Notes: a model not told the origin generated them from the letters alone. A stretch of 64,000 bases of DNA from Globodera rostochiensis (GCA_018350325.1 JAEVLN010000021.1:1240001-1304000), one strand, 5' to 3'. Counted from the stretch's first letter, positions 1 through 11,276 are shown. A program made the numbers and translations.

Positions 1-300
1 ATGTCCAAATTACTCTCGCCATCTGACTCTGTCTTTCTAGCACACTATTTCTTCAAAAAATAAAATGTTCAAGAAATTAAACTAAAACAATTTTTAGATG
101 GGGTGCGTTGAGTCCAAATTACTCTCGCCGTCTGACTCTCTCTTTTTAGCACACTATTTCTTCAAAAAATATAATGTTCAAGAAATTAAACTAAACCAAT
201 TTTTAGATGGGGTGCGTTGAGTCCAAATTACTCTCGCCGTCTGACTCTCTCTTTTTAGCACACTATTTCTTCAATAAATATAATGTTCAAGAAATTAAAC
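1..300 (-). repeat. Satellite short units, reversed orientation
   Basis: About three copies of the ~109-bp satellite unit that fills much of the window, here in the opposite orientation to the main arrays (AGATGGGGTGCGTTGA reads on the plus strand). The match stops abruptly after GAAATTAAAC at position 300. The window begins inside the array. Confidence 0.9.
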
Positions 301-1003
301 GACTCAGATGGTTTGTTCCTAATCCTTCAACAACTACTGCCTTTTTTCAAGTGATGACTGACTTCGAAGTTGGCGAATACTCAGCTTTCGTCGCTGTTTA
401 AGACGTCACTACAAAAGGGAACCACGAAACCCGGACGTGGACAATTTAAATCAGGGTAAAAAAATGGGTAATAGTGTGCTTTGTCCCCCCCCCCCCCATT
501 TAAAAAAAAAACAAAAATTTTTAAAAGTCATCTAAAACATGTTTCCGGGGGTTTTCGGGGTCGCTGATCACGATTCTTACATTTATTTTACCCACAGCGT
601 CTTAGACCAAGCCTCCTGGACTTCCCGGTGGCAGAAGAAGCTAAGAATGATACACACGGACGATCAGAATGAAAACGATGCGGAGAATTTTTCTGGAAGT
701 TCTCATTCCACTTTTAGCGATCACGATTATTGGCCCTCATTCCTCCAAGATCAGGGGATTTTTTGTTTATTAATTATTATTCGATTCCACCAGCCTTGAT
801 TCGAATTATTGTTATTTTCCATTCCACTTTGATCGCAAAGTTTCAAGTCAAATAAATGATGCCATCAATTATTGGGAAATAAATTTTGGCTTTTTTTAAA
901 TTTGGAGGGATTCGAGACATTTTTTGCTTAATGGGATTCGGTCACTTTTTGATTTAATTGGCTTTAAAAAAAGTTAGAAAAAAATTTTAGCTTTTTAAAA
1001 AAT
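301..1003. other. Non-satellite spacer, no gene recognised
   Basis: AT-rich sequence between two satellite blocks of opposite orientation. It contains a C13 tract near 486 and, from about 900, degenerate copies of the GGGATTCGG motif that becomes a regular minisatellite after 1004. An open frame at 539-799 has no recognisable domain and no supporting exon structure, so I do not call it a gene. Confidence 0.6.
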
Positions 1004-1232
1004 TTGGGGGGATTCGGACCTTTTTTGGCTTGGGGGGGATTCGGACGTGGGGGATTCGGACGGGGAGGATTCGGACCTTTTTTGGCTTGGGGGGGATTCG
1101 GACACTTTTTGGCTTGGGGGGGATTCGGACGTGGGGGATTCGGACGGGGGGGATTCGGACCTTTTTTGGCTTGGGGGGGATTCGGACACTTTTTGGCTGG
1201 GGGGGATTCGGACGGGGGGGATTCGGACCGGT
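1004..1232. repeat. G-rich minisatellite (GGGGGATTCGGAC)
   Basis: Tandem units sharing GGGGGATTCGGAC come in two lengths, about 15 bp and about 27 bp (the longer ones contain TTTTTTGGCTT). They alternate so that a roughly 84-bp higher-order period repeats more than twice. All frames are open because of the periodicity, giving Gly-Gly-Phe-Gly or Ser-Glu-Ser-Pro-Pro peptides that are unlikely to be genes. The closely spaced G5-G7 runs could form G-quadruplexes. Confidence 0.85.
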
Positions 1233-1236
1233 AGCC

Positions 1237-2525
1237 CTAAAAAGAGAGAGTCAGACGGCGAGAGTAATTTAGACTCAACGCACCCCATCTAAAAATTGTT
1301 TTAGTTTAATTTCTTGAACATTTTATTTTTTGAAGAAATAGTGTGCTAGAAAGACAGAGTCAGGCGGCTAGAGTAATTTGGACATCAACGCACCCCATCT
1401 AAAAATTGTTTTCGTTTAATTTCTTGAACATTATATTTTTTGAAGAAATAGTGTGCTAAAAAGAGAGAGTCAGACGGCGAGAGTAATTTGGACTCAACGC
1501 ACCCCATCTAAAAATTGTTTTAGTTTAAATAACCAAAAAGTATGAAATATTGGCAATAAATCAAGTTAAACTTTTCTAGAAATATATGAAGATATGCCGA
1601 TGAGACCGGATCATTAAATTCTGCCGATAGAATGCAATATTTTATGTATTGGTTTTTAGAATTTAAAAAAGCATAAGTGGTTTTTTCAGAATAACTGAAA
1701 CTATGTCCAGAACATTGATAGCAATCCAATATCACGGCACTAAAGAGATTGATTAATGTTCTAGCGGATGCAGAGAAAAAGGCATTTATATATGTCAAAA
1801 ACGACATGAAATTCGAAGAATTGTTTGTTATCTTATGTTGGGGTGGTCGGATGTATACATAAATAAACTAATAGATTCCGCTTGTCGAGCTGAGTCTGAA
1901 TCCGCAAAAATTTTAGGCCGGAAACCACATTGAAGAAAGTTACACACACCCACCCATATATTTTTTAAGAAATAGTGTGCTAAAATAGAGAGTCAGATGG
2001 CGAGAGTAATTTGGACATCAACGCACCCCATCTAAAAATTGTTTTCGTTTAATTTCTTGAACATTATATTTATTGAAGAAATAGTGTGCTAAAAAGAGAG
2101 AGTCAGACGGCGAGAGTAATTTGGACTCAACGCACCCCATCTAAAAATTGTTTTAGTTTAATTTCTTGAACATTTTATTTTTTGAAGAAATAGTGTGCTA
2201 GAAAGACAGAGTCAGGCGGCTAGAGTAATTTGGACATCAACGCACCCCATCTAAAAATTGTTTTCGTTTAATTTCTTGAACATTATATTTTTTGAAGAAA
2301 TAGTGTGCTAAAAAGAGAGAGTCAGACGGCGAGAGTAATTTGGACTCAACGCACCCCATCTAAAAATTGTTTTAGTTTAAATAACCAAAAAGTATGAAAT
2401 ATTGGCAATAAAACAAGTTAAACTTTTCTAGAATTATATGAAGATGTGCCGATGAGACCGGATCATTAAATTTTGCCGATAGAATGCAATATTTTATGTA
2501 TTGGTTTTTAGAATTTAAAAAAGCA
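1237..2525 (+). repeat. Satellite array, forward orientation, left of Polinton
   Basis: Short ~109-bp units (types with GGACTCAACG and GGACATCAACG) plus long ~430-bp modules starting AACCAAAAAGTATGAAATATT near 1528 and 2381. The second long module is cut at 2525 by the Polinton and resumes at 19761, which shows that the transposon inserted into a pre-existing array. Confidence 0.92.
2520..2525. other. Target site duplication AAAGCA, left copy of Polinton
   Basis: AAAGCA directly precedes the terminal inverted repeat starting ACTACATAGT. The same six bases follow the right terminus at 19761-19766. Uninterrupted satellite modules elsewhere have a single AAAGCATAAGTGG, so this is a true 6-bp duplication, the length typical of Polinton integration. 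Confidence 0.93.
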
Positions 2526-2775
2526 ACTACATAGTATTAACACCTTTTTTATCGATTTTTTCCAATGATTGGAAATGGGGTTGGGGAGGTGGGGTTAGAG
2601 CACCCGCTCTCTAACCATACCCACATTGCTCTGCGCGACTTTTTTTAAAATTTCAAAATTTAAATTTAATTTTTAAAGTTTGAAAATTATTTATTTTAAT
2701 CTATTAAATTTATTCATTCTCGTCGGGATTCGATCCGTCAATAAACCGACACACAACCACCTGGCCACAGATAAA
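2526..2775 (+). repeat. Left terminal inverted repeat of Polinton
   Basis: The outer ~75 bp match the reverse complement of the right end almost perfectly. The inner part (GCTCTGCGCGACTTTTTT and a tRNA-like stretch to the CCACAG near 2770) matches imperfectly. The right copy contains an additional internal ~31-bp tandem duplication. Confidence 0.9.
2720..2770 (-). other. tRNA-like (A/B box) sequence in left TIR
   Basis: On the minus strand TGGCCAGGTGG (2757-2767) resembles a tRNA A box and GGATCGAATCC (2726-2736) a B box, about 20 nt apart, pointing outwards to the terminus. The same arrangement occurs in the right TIR. A full cloverleaf cannot be drawn, so this is a tRNA-derived or pol III promoter-like relic, not a tRNA gene. 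Confidence 0.4.
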
Positions 2776-4032
2776 TTAAGATAAACCTGAATAAAATGTG
2801 AGGATGTAACCAACATTTTTGTTAGTTACTCTTTTTCTCGCAATTGAAAGGAGAGGAGGAGATGAGTCATGGAGGGAGGAGTGGATCGTTGTTTTACGCG
2901 AGAGCCAAAAAGGCTCAGCGTTTTATCCTCACTCCCTCTACGCCCCCCCCCACCGCCCACCCCCGCATATTGTCTCTCCCGACCGTGGGAAATTTTGAGC
3001 AGCGAGCCCAAAAGGTGTCAGTAGCATCCCCTCCCATTTTAACATTCACAAATAGTTAATCCTCAGCGAAAACAATTTTTCTTTGATCTCAGCTCAATAA
3101 ATTAAAATTTTGGTAAAACTTAAAAAGCCAGATTTATTTCATTAAAATTCAATTTGAATTTCTTTTTTATTTTGTTCCTATTTTGATCAAATTATGAAAA
3201 TTTTATTACATTCATTTTTTGTTTTCTTAGCCTACGGCAATGCTCCTGATAAAAAATAAAGCCCTAATGCAACATCTTTCTTTTCACTTTGTTTAACAAA
3301 TCGGTAACAGTAGTATAACATCCACATTTGTAACTTTTGATTTTTGCAATTATTTAAAAAATCGGCCATTCATCGGATTGATTTTTTGTTTTATTGATTT
3401 GGTTTGAAACGATTAAAACGGGTCAAACTTATTTTTAAGCTATTTCTTTTGGATGAGGAAAATGATTTGTATTTGTTTTTTGCAATTATTAAAATTGTTC
3501 AAACTTATTTTCATTGATATTTGTAATTGATTTGTTTTGAAATGCTTAAAAGTTGGGCAAACTTATTTTATTGATATTTGTAGTTGATTGTTTTGGATGA
3601 GGAAATGCCCAAGGATATTTGTAATTGATGTTCTAAATAATTTTAAAAAATTGGTCAAACTTATTTTCATTGATATTTTAATTGATAGGGTTTTGAAATG
3701 ATTAAAAATTGGTCAAATTTATTTTCATGCATATTTGTAATTGATTTGTTTTGAAATGATTAAAAATTTGTCAAATTTATTTTAATGCTATAATGGTCAA
3801 ACTTATTTTCGTTGCTATTTCTAATTTGTTTGTTTTGTTAAAAATTGGTTAAATTTATTTATTGCTATTTTTTATTAATAATGTTTTTTTATTTGGATTA
3901 AAAATTTGCAATATACTTGTTAAAGGCTCTTAATTTATTCTTATTGTTGAAATATTCGGGCTTGGGGACGGGGGCACAACTAATTTTTTAGTAAAACACC
4001 AAGTATATTATTGTTTGTGACGTCTAAATACA
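2776..4032. other. Polinton left non-coding region
   Basis: No gene recognised. It holds a purine-rich/C-rich stretch (2840-3000), AT-rich sequence, and a minisatellite from about 3405. The region lies between the TIR and the first gene and may contain replication or promoter elements, but no specific site can be assigned. Confidence 0.6.
3405..3875 (+). repeat. Degenerate ~58-bp tandem repeat in Polinton left end
   Basis: Roughly seven to eight diverged copies built around ATTAAAAATTGGTCAAAC followed by TTATTTTCATTGATATTTG and TAATTGATTTGTTTTGAAATG. The copies are imperfect and non-coding. Confidence 0.8.
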
Positions 4033-4530
4033 ATGGCAAATCAACAAAATAATTGGCCACCGCGTCAGCCACTAGTTGGACAGGTATATTCAATTTATAA
4101 ATTTAAATTCTAATGGCAATTAGGGGGGTATTCCATCTTCATTTGCCAACAGGTACAACCCGGGCAACAGGTCGGTCACCAACCTTCTGTTGGACCGTAT
4201 GGAGGCGTTCGCCCGCCTTTTAACTGGCAGTACGGCGGAGCGCAACAGTCTCAGCAGGGGATTGTTCGTCGTCCAATGTTTGTTCAGCAACCACCGCAGC
4301 AAGCGCAAATTGGGCACCCTCCTACCGGAGTACATGTTCAACATACCGACCCGGTCAGCGGTTTTAATCTTGGGGAAATGTTTAAAATTTCAGACAACAT
4401 TGTCAAACGACGGCATCACGCACAACATTGGCTTTTTGAACAACTGTGTCACCCAATTCGACCAATTTCTCCCGTAAGAATTTACTATTATTTTTTAACA
4501 GTTATTTTAGGCCTCTCTGTTTGATCGTCG
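4033..4530 (+). CDS. Q/P-rich hypothetical protein, first Polinton gene
   Basis: I do not recognise the family. The predicted first exon (4033-4083) starts at an ATG and is followed by an intron 4084-4152 and an exon 4153-4473 in phase 0. The protein is rich in Gln, Pro and Gly, then ends in an amphipathic segment (GFNLGEMFKISDNIVKRRHH near 4363-4422). After a donor at 4474 the frame reads only a few more codons to a stop near 4530. The next open segment, 4557-5464, is in another frame, so the two could be one gene with a frame break or an unrecognised splice, or two genes. Confidence 0.45.
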
Positions 4531-4556
4531 ATTCAACTGACCATCGACCACAGCAA

Positions 4557-5464
4557 ATGACAGCGTTTGGGCCTCTTCCGGTGACAAACGCGATTCTTCG
4601 AACGGGAGAGGGGCACAAGGTGGAAGCATGCGGCTGGCGTCAACAATCCAATGTTTTGGCGGCATTGACAAACGGCAACGCCTATTGGTTTTTCAACTGC
4701 CGTGCCAAGGCCCGCTACCAACAGACGGACTGTTGGTATCGCATTAGTGTAGATGGATTTAGCGCATACGTTGTGGAAGAACCGACGGTAATTTTTTTTC
4801 TTTAAAAAATTTAACCCGTTTTCCATTTAGCGGAATTACCAGCCAATACAAAATCCGCCTACGACAACTTTTACGCCGGTTAATTTTGAAATTAAAAATA
4901 CAATCAATTGAAAATTGAAGGTGGTCGTGGTCCCAAATTGGCCGATATCGTCGGTTCAATCTGGCGGCGGTCCATCTGGCGGCGGTCCAACCGCGGTAAT
5001 GACAGCCTTAATTTAGTTTAATTGTTTTATATTAAGAATGCTCCTACGACCCAGCAACTGGAACCCGTCCAAGATGGACACCATGTCGAATCGGGCCATG
5101 AGGGAGACGCCGCTCGCAGAAATGGCGCAGAACGAAATGTATGATAATTTCGATAATTATTTGTTGTTAAATGTTTTGTGAATAAAATGTTAAACCATTG
5201 CAACCAGTTAGTTAAAAATTTTCACTTTAGCAAGCAGCTCCACGGTTGCTTGCGGGTCGGTCTGGTACTCAAACCCAACGGGACCCACTACCAGGCCCAT
5301 CTTCACGTGACAGACCACCTCAGCGTCGAGCAGCAGAACCGGTTCGTGAAAGGGTTCGAGTGGCGCTTGAGTCTCTCAGCACTCCCATACCACAACCCTG
5401 GGATGATTGGATCATCGAGGATATATCATATAACCGCCCGCGCAAAGGGGAACTAATAGTCTAG
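4557..5464 (+). CDS. Hypothetical multi-exon protein of Polinton
   Basis: No family recognised. Five exons, 4557-4787, 4831-4878, 4921-4995, 5037-5138 and 5231-5464, join through four short introns (41-92 nt) that all fall between codons, which strongly supports the model. The N-terminal part contains a compact Trp/Cys-rich segment (KVEACGWRQQSNVLAALTNG and NAYWFFNCRAKARYQQTDCW). The middle is low-complexity Gly/Pro/Thr and the C-terminus is Arg/Pro-rich with PWDDWIIEDI. It directly precedes the RING exon. A role beyond being polymerase-side cargo of the element cannot be stated. Confidence 0.5.
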
Positions 5465-5688
5465 CGCAAAAACCATATCCGGTCCGTAAAATTCTTTTGT
5501 TACCCGAGCTGGAAATAACCCAGACCCATGTTAATAATTTGGAAGAGTGTTCAATATGTAAAAGCTTATTTCTAATTGGGGAACACGCGACCTCGCTCCA
5601 TTGTTTTCATCTTTTTCACTTTTCCTGCATATCTCCATGGCTAAAAATTCGACGTGTATGTCCCGTTTGTCAAATCATTTTGCCCTGA
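5464..5688 (+). CDS. RING-H2 finger protein or exon
   Basis: The frame encodes a complete RING-H2 finger with ligand spacing C-x2-C-x14-C-x-H-x2-H-x2-C-x10-C-x2-C (from CSIC to CPVC), the zinc-binding fold of E3 ubiquitin ligases. No ATG lies in the open frame, so it is probably an exon joined to a neighbour. It starts at the stop of the preceding gene but in a different frame. It is in the same frame as the polymerase N-terminus that follows, separated by one TGA at 5686. Ubiquitin ligase activity is inferred from the family. Confidence 0.65.
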   Translation, partial: AQKPYPVRKILLLPELEITQTHVNNLEECSICKSLFLIGEHATSLHCFHLFHFSCISPWLKIRRVCPVCQIILP

Positions 5689-5694
5689 TTTTTT

Positions 5695-8600
5695 TTGCTT
5701 GTTTTTAATGCTGATAAATTTAATTATAGAACTAAACTTGGTCCGTTTGTTAAGATAGCGAATGACAGGCTGTTTGTCATTGAGCGTTCAACGCCAATGC
5801 GAAATGTATCTCGCAACACTCGGGGGGAAATTGCGGAAATCCGCTTTCTTCCTCTGGAGGATGCCGACCGCCCGGATCTGCTGTTACCAACGCTGATCCA
5901 GCAGTTACTGGACCGGGTTTTGCAGGACCGCCCCCCAGCTCTCATGGTCGGCCTTCAACTACACGCACCTGGGCTAGAGCGGCCCTTTGTTGTGCGCCTC
6001 CGGCCACCGGAGCAGAACAACGCCGCTACACTGGCAGCAGCAATTGAGCGATTGAACGAGCAGTCCGCAGCGGGCATTGACCTGCTCTCTGGGACCACAG
6101 TCGCCAAAGTGCTGGCGGTGTGGCCGCTGGAGCAAGTTCGGACCGACTCCCAAAGAGGAGGTTGCTTTTACTTTTACTATTTTTTGTTGAATCAAAAAAA
6201 TTAGGGGCATGCGACTTGGATCGGGAACACCACGTCTCCCACACAGTCCAATCGCTGGTTCGAGTGCAAAACCCAGGGGATCGCTTGTGTCTGGCGCGGG
6301 CGGTGCTGCTTGGGCTTCGTGATCGCATTTGCCAAATGCCTGGTGGTGGCGGGCGTGCGGCCTTCAATCTGTATGCCGGTCAACAACATCAACACGGTCC
6401 AGCAGCACGAAATTTACTCCGCAGGGCCGGTATTTCTCGACACAAACGCCTATACCGCTTGGAGGACGTGGACCGGCTACAAACATGGTTGAACAACATT
6501 TATGGCCAGGGCGAAGTTCGGCTGACAATCTTTGAAAAGGAGATGGAGTATCGGATTTCATTCAAAGGAGGGGGGTAAGTTTCAGAGTATTAATCAACAA
6601 AGTGCAAATTTAAAGGGTGGCACAATTTGACCTGTGCTTGTTGTTGGAACGCGAGCATTTTAACTACATTGGCAGAATTGAGCAGCTCTTCAAGGTGGCA
6701 AAGTACTGCATTGACTGTGAGCGTGGGGTGGATAGACTCTACCATCCGTCCGGGTGCACTGTCGTATGCCGCCTCTGCTTGAGATTTGGGCCGGGATTCC
6801 CGTGCCAGACAGAACAGGTGTTTTGATGGAATTTACATTTTTACACAATCTTTAGTTGCAAAATGGGGACAACAGTGCTCGGCTTTGCCCTGAGTGCCGC
6901 TTCATCTTTCCAAACAATAACTGCTATGACCACCATTTGGCCCGCCAAGCAGCATCACCGATGGATGGACGCGGGCAACGCCAAAGACGTCCAATTTGCG
7001 AGTGGCGTCGCGTTTGCCGTGTGTGTGGGCGTATCGCTTACGCCGGGGCACATCAATGCCCCCCTCGCCACCCCGTTGTGGGTGGCAATTGTCGAAGATG
7101 TGGTGGACCACACACAACCGACCACCCTTGCTTCATCCAGCCAATTGGAGCGTTGCCAGCTCAACGGGCCCTGTCTCCTGTTTCAACCACACATTCTGGT
7201 GATGAGGAAGACAGCGAAGTTGAGGATGAGGACGACAACGATGACAACGACAAGCCAATTCGTCTCTGCTTCTTTGATGCCGAGACATCACAGGATCGCC
7301 CGCTACAGTTGCACGCCCAGCTTGTCAACAAATACGTACCGCTGCTCATTGTCGCGGAGGTCATCTGTGAGCGCTGCATCCGAGCGGGGATCAGCGTTCA
7401 TGATGGGCACGGGCGACGAGCTCCCAGCTGTGTGTGTGGAACGGCGAGGGGGCCACAAATGAGGCAATGGTCATCGCCCCCGTTTTTCCCTCAACCAGCA
7501 CCAGCTGGAGCTCCAACGTACAACCCCCGCCGCTTCTTCTTCCACTCATTTGACAACGACGAAGCGGTGGATCCGGTGGACCAATTTTTGGATTTTTTAC
7601 TAAATAACGGGCCCCGAAAAGCACACACGGTGTGCATTGCACACAATGGAGGGAAATACGACTTTCATCTCGTATTGGAAGCCTTACACCGACGAAGCTT
7701 GCCGCCAAAGCGCTTGTGCACAACGGGTCTCAAAATCTACTCAATGCGCCTGTCTGGCAATCACCAGCGACGCATCACCTTCAAGGATTCTCTGAATTAC
7801 TTTTTTTGTGAACTCGATGCGCTCGTCAAAAGTTTTGATCTTCCGTCAAATTTGGCAACCGTCAAACCTTTCTTCCCCTACTTGTACATTCAACGCCAAC
7901 ATCTCCACCAACGCCTCCAAGGACTACCGCCTATGGAATTCTATGCGCCAGACACCATGAAGACGGATAAGCGCGAGAAATTTTTGCGCTGGTACACAAA
8001 CAACACTGAGGGGGCTGCTTTTCAACTTCGGGAACAACTGATCATGTACTGCACCAACGACGTGGCCATTCTACGGGAGTCGGTCATCCGCTTCCGGCAG
8101 CTGATCGGGGAGCACACCCAGGGGTTGGACCCGTTCACCAACGCATCAACCGCCGCTGGCTTGGCACTTTCCACACTGCGCCGCTGCTTTTTGCCGGCAA
8201 ACCGTCTCGTCCATTCGCCAGAGGGTGGATATCTGCGAGGGAGGCGCGCGTCCGCCGAGTCGCAGCGCTACATTCGGTTCTTTGAACTGGAGAACCCGGG
8301 AGCCCAGGTGCAGTGCGCGAGCTGGTCGGTTGGCGAGGCGAACATTGAAGATTCGGGGTATCGCGTGGACGGTCTTTGGGTTCGCCAACAGCCCCTTCGT
8401 CCACTCGCGATTGAATGGATGGGCTGTTATTACCACGGTGATTATTTTTTTTGTTTTTGCTGTAAAATACAAAAAAAACAGGATGCCCCGACTGTTTCCC
8501 AAACCGGCAACAACGATTAGCTGCCGGTCGGACAGCGGAAGACTTGTACGAGCGGACAGTGCGACGTTTGTGGGAACTGGAGCACGTGCACGGCTGTGAG

Positions 8601-10646
8601 ATTCACGCTGTGTGGGCCTGTCGTTGGAAAGAGCAGCTGCGCCGAGACCAGCAGCTGAAGCAGCGTTATGACGCGGTGTTTGTGCCTTGTCCTTTGGACC
8701 CGCGAAATGACGCGCTCAGGGGCGGGAGAACGGAGCCCTTCAAGCTACACCACGTGTGCGCCCCGGACGAGGAGATTCTGTGTATCGACATTGTCAGCCT
8801 GTATCCATATGTGATGGTATTTTTTAAAAAATTTTATTTACGCAAAAAATACACGTGAAAACAGAAGGTGAACCCGTTTCCGGTGGGGAACCCACGGGTG
8901 TTGACGCGCGAAGTTCTCCTGGAACCGCCAACGCCGTCTCTGCCCTGGACAACACCGACAGAGTTTCGAGGACTGCTGCTTGTGCGGGTGCTTCCACCAC
9001 GTAACATCCGAATTCCGCTGCTCGGCTACCGCACCCAGGATGGACGCTTCACCTTCCCGCTGTGTGCATGGTGTGCCGACCGCAAACAACAACGCCCGTG
9101 TCGTCACAGTCCGGAAAAAAGGTCGTGGGTGTCTGCCTACACCCACGTTGAGCTCAATAAGGCGCTAGAACTGGGCTACGTGGTGACGGATCTGTTTGAG
9201 GTATTTTATACAAACTTTTTTAAACACAAGTAAAAAGTTACAAAAGGTGTGGCACTACGAGGACTGGGACGACACGCTCTTTCGTTCCTACGTCAACACT
9301 TTTGTCGGCCTAAAGGTGCAAGCGAGCGGGTGGCCGGACGGGTGTGTGACGGAGGAGCAACGCCAGGCATACTTGGACGACTTTTGGCAAACGGAGGGCA
9401 TCCGGCTGGATCCTGCAAAAATCGCACCCAACCCCGGCCTCCGGCTCATCGCCAAGACGCTCGCCAACTCTCTTTGGGGAAAATTGGCCCAGCGCGTCGG
9501 CCACACGGAGGTTCGGTACACGCGCACGCCCGCGGAGTTTCATCGTCTTCTGGAGGATCCGACGCTGGACAAACTCGATTTTGTGCACGTGTCACCGCAC
9601 ATGGACCGTTGTGTGGTCCGGAAACGATCGGAGTTTGCCAAAGCGCCACCAACAAATTGTTTGCCAGGTGGCCATCTACGTGACGTCATACGCCCGCCTT
9701 CATTTGTACAACTACATGGAGCAGGTGTTGGCGCTGGACGGAGCCTGAACTTTTATACTGCGGTATTTTTTATTTTTTTTTTTACAAAATAAAACAAAAC
9801 AAAAAAATTTAGACACTGACTCCATCTACTACGTCAACAAGATGGGTGGGCCGTGTGTGGCAGAGGGCGAGGCGCTGGGCCAAATGAAGCGGGAACACGC
9901 GGATCGCCGAATTGTCGAATTTGTCGCCGGTGGGCCAAAGAATTACGGCATTCGTCACACCAAGCGCATGGACGGCACCGATGAGCGCGCCAATTTGAAA
10001 ATTCGCAGCTTCCGTCTCTCCTACGCCACACAGCAGCTGCTCAACTTTGACTCAATGAAAGAGCTCACACTGGCCACTTACAACATTGACGGACCAATGT
10101 TTATTTTTTTTTAACTTTCATTCTACAATAAATTTTAGTGACACCGTGCTGGACCAAGAGGAGTTGTATGTATACGGGGGCGCGGAGCAACAAGCGATTC
10201 AAGTGACATTTCCGCAAATTGGCAGAACTGTACAAGCGGACTTGTACACGCACCAAGCGCACAAGGATTACCGGCCCTACTACGCCAAGGGGCGGGTGCG
10301 GCCTGGAATGCAAACTCGGCCATTTGGCTACACGGACAATGCTGAGCCGCCGCCGCCGCCGCCCGGGGGCCCGCCGCCGCCGCCGCCCGGGGGAGGGGAG
10401 CCGCCGCCGCCCGGGGGAGGGGGGCCGCCGCCGCCGCCGCCGCCCGGGGGAGGGGGGCCGCCGCCGCCGCCGCCCGGGGGAGGGGGGCCGTCGCCCCCCG
10501 GGGGAGGGGTCCCGCCGCCGCCTCCCTTGCTTCGCTCTGCTCAGGCAAAAGGCGTCTTGCCTGAGCAAAGGCAAACGCCACCCCGGCGAGAAGGAGGAAG
10601 ACAACCGGATCCAACACACCCCGGACATTCTGGATGGTTCATGTGA
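5695..10646 (+). CDS. polB: Protein-primed DNA polymerase B of Polinton (frame breaks)
   Basis: Replicates the element. Exons: 5695-6160, 6205-6574, 6616-6817, 6856-8437, 8482-8816, 8865-9200, 9247-9762, 9813-10098, 10139-10646, about 1,500 codons. The polymerase-specific N-terminal domain includes GDRLCLARAVLLGL. Exonuclease motifs are FFDAETS (near 7275), HNGGKYDFH (near 7640) and YCTNDVAILRE (near 8047). Polymerase motifs are DIVSLYP (near 8787), KTLANSLWGKL (near 9451) and YCDTDS, split by the intron at 9763. The CxxC-rich stretch in exons 3-4 looks zinc-binding. Two +1 frame changes near 9667 and 9746 lie between motifs B and C, so the copy is probably inactive unless these are sequence errors. 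The C-terminus is a long Pro/Gly repeat. The start is uncertain: the first ATG is at 5797. Confidence 0.93.
10349..10530 (+). repeat. GC-rich Pro/Gly-coding minisatellite in polymerase C-terminus
   Basis: Tandem CCGCCGCCG and CCCGGGGGAGGGG blocks encode alternating poly-Pro and poly-Gly in the polymerase frame. All reading frames of both strands are open across it. It is far more GC-rich than the flanks and probably expands by replication slippage. Confidence 0.9.
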
Positions 10647-10663
10647 TCAAAATTTATAAATGT

Positions 10664-11275
10664 TCAAATATGAAAAAGACATTTTCGACACATTGCATCG
10701 TAAGCTTCCGATCCTCCGATAAACTCTTCTTGAGGGATGCGCGGGGAAAACTGAAACTAATTTGTTGAAAAAACCAACAATCAAAAAACTACCATATTGT
10801 TCGGCTGTTGTCTGGCGAACCGACGGGTGAATTGGGCTTGCGTAGACTCGCAATAAAAACACACCGCCTTGAGCCATTCCACCTCGTCCGCGTACGGCAG
10901 CAGCTCAACGATAGGCGGAAACATTTTTTGATCAAATGTTGCGTTCAGTGCCGCCACGATCACGCGCTTCTTGTGCACATTGACCATGTGTAAAACGACG
11001 GGGCATAGGTCAGAAAAGAACTGGCCTTCATCAATGCAGATGAGTTTAACTCTGGTCATTTGATCGTACACGTCCCATAAATGTCGAACAGCAACCGCCT
11101 CGTGTGTTTCGCCATCATGGGTGTGCACGCGCGAGTCGTTGTTGGTGCGAAGGTTGTCCAGCGCGTGCTTGATATACATTACGGACAGACCAGCACACTC
11201 TGTTTGTTGGCCTAGACGTAGCAGTTGGCTAGTTTTGCCGGCAAACATTGGTCCCAGAATTAGATGAATTGACAT
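10664..11275 (-). CDS. tk: Thymidine kinase, type II (two exons)
   Basis: Phosphorylates thymidine to supply dTTP for replication. Exon 1 (11275-10793) has the P-loop GPMFAGKT (residues 8-15), the catalytic-base region CIDEGQFF (Glu83) and the first zinc pair C139/C142. After a 36-nt intron (10792-10757) exon 2 (10756-10664) supplies the lasso/zinc end, with IGGSEAY and CRKC. The total of ~191 aa is normal for TK1-type enzymes. Without splicing the protein would lack the second zinc pair, which supports the intron. It is one base away from TBP on the same strand. A TTTAAATA box lies ~36 nt upstream. TK is cargo not found in typical Polintons. Confidence 0.93.
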
Positions 11276-11276
11276 T

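Noticed and set aside
207..401. Open frame starting MGCVESKLLSPSDS, recurring at several places (995-1288, 22695-22895, 33586-33951)
   Set aside because: The frame is a by-product of the satellite unit; it runs into unrelated sequence at each site and has no splice or domain support.
539..799. 86-codon open frame between satellite blocks
   Set aside because: No recognisable domain, no exon context, no start context. It could be a decayed exon but nothing supports it.
1004..1292. Gly-Gly-Phe-Gly and Ser-Glu-Ser-Pro repeat proteins in several frames
   Set aside because: All frames are open because the minisatellite period is near a multiple of three and lacks stops.
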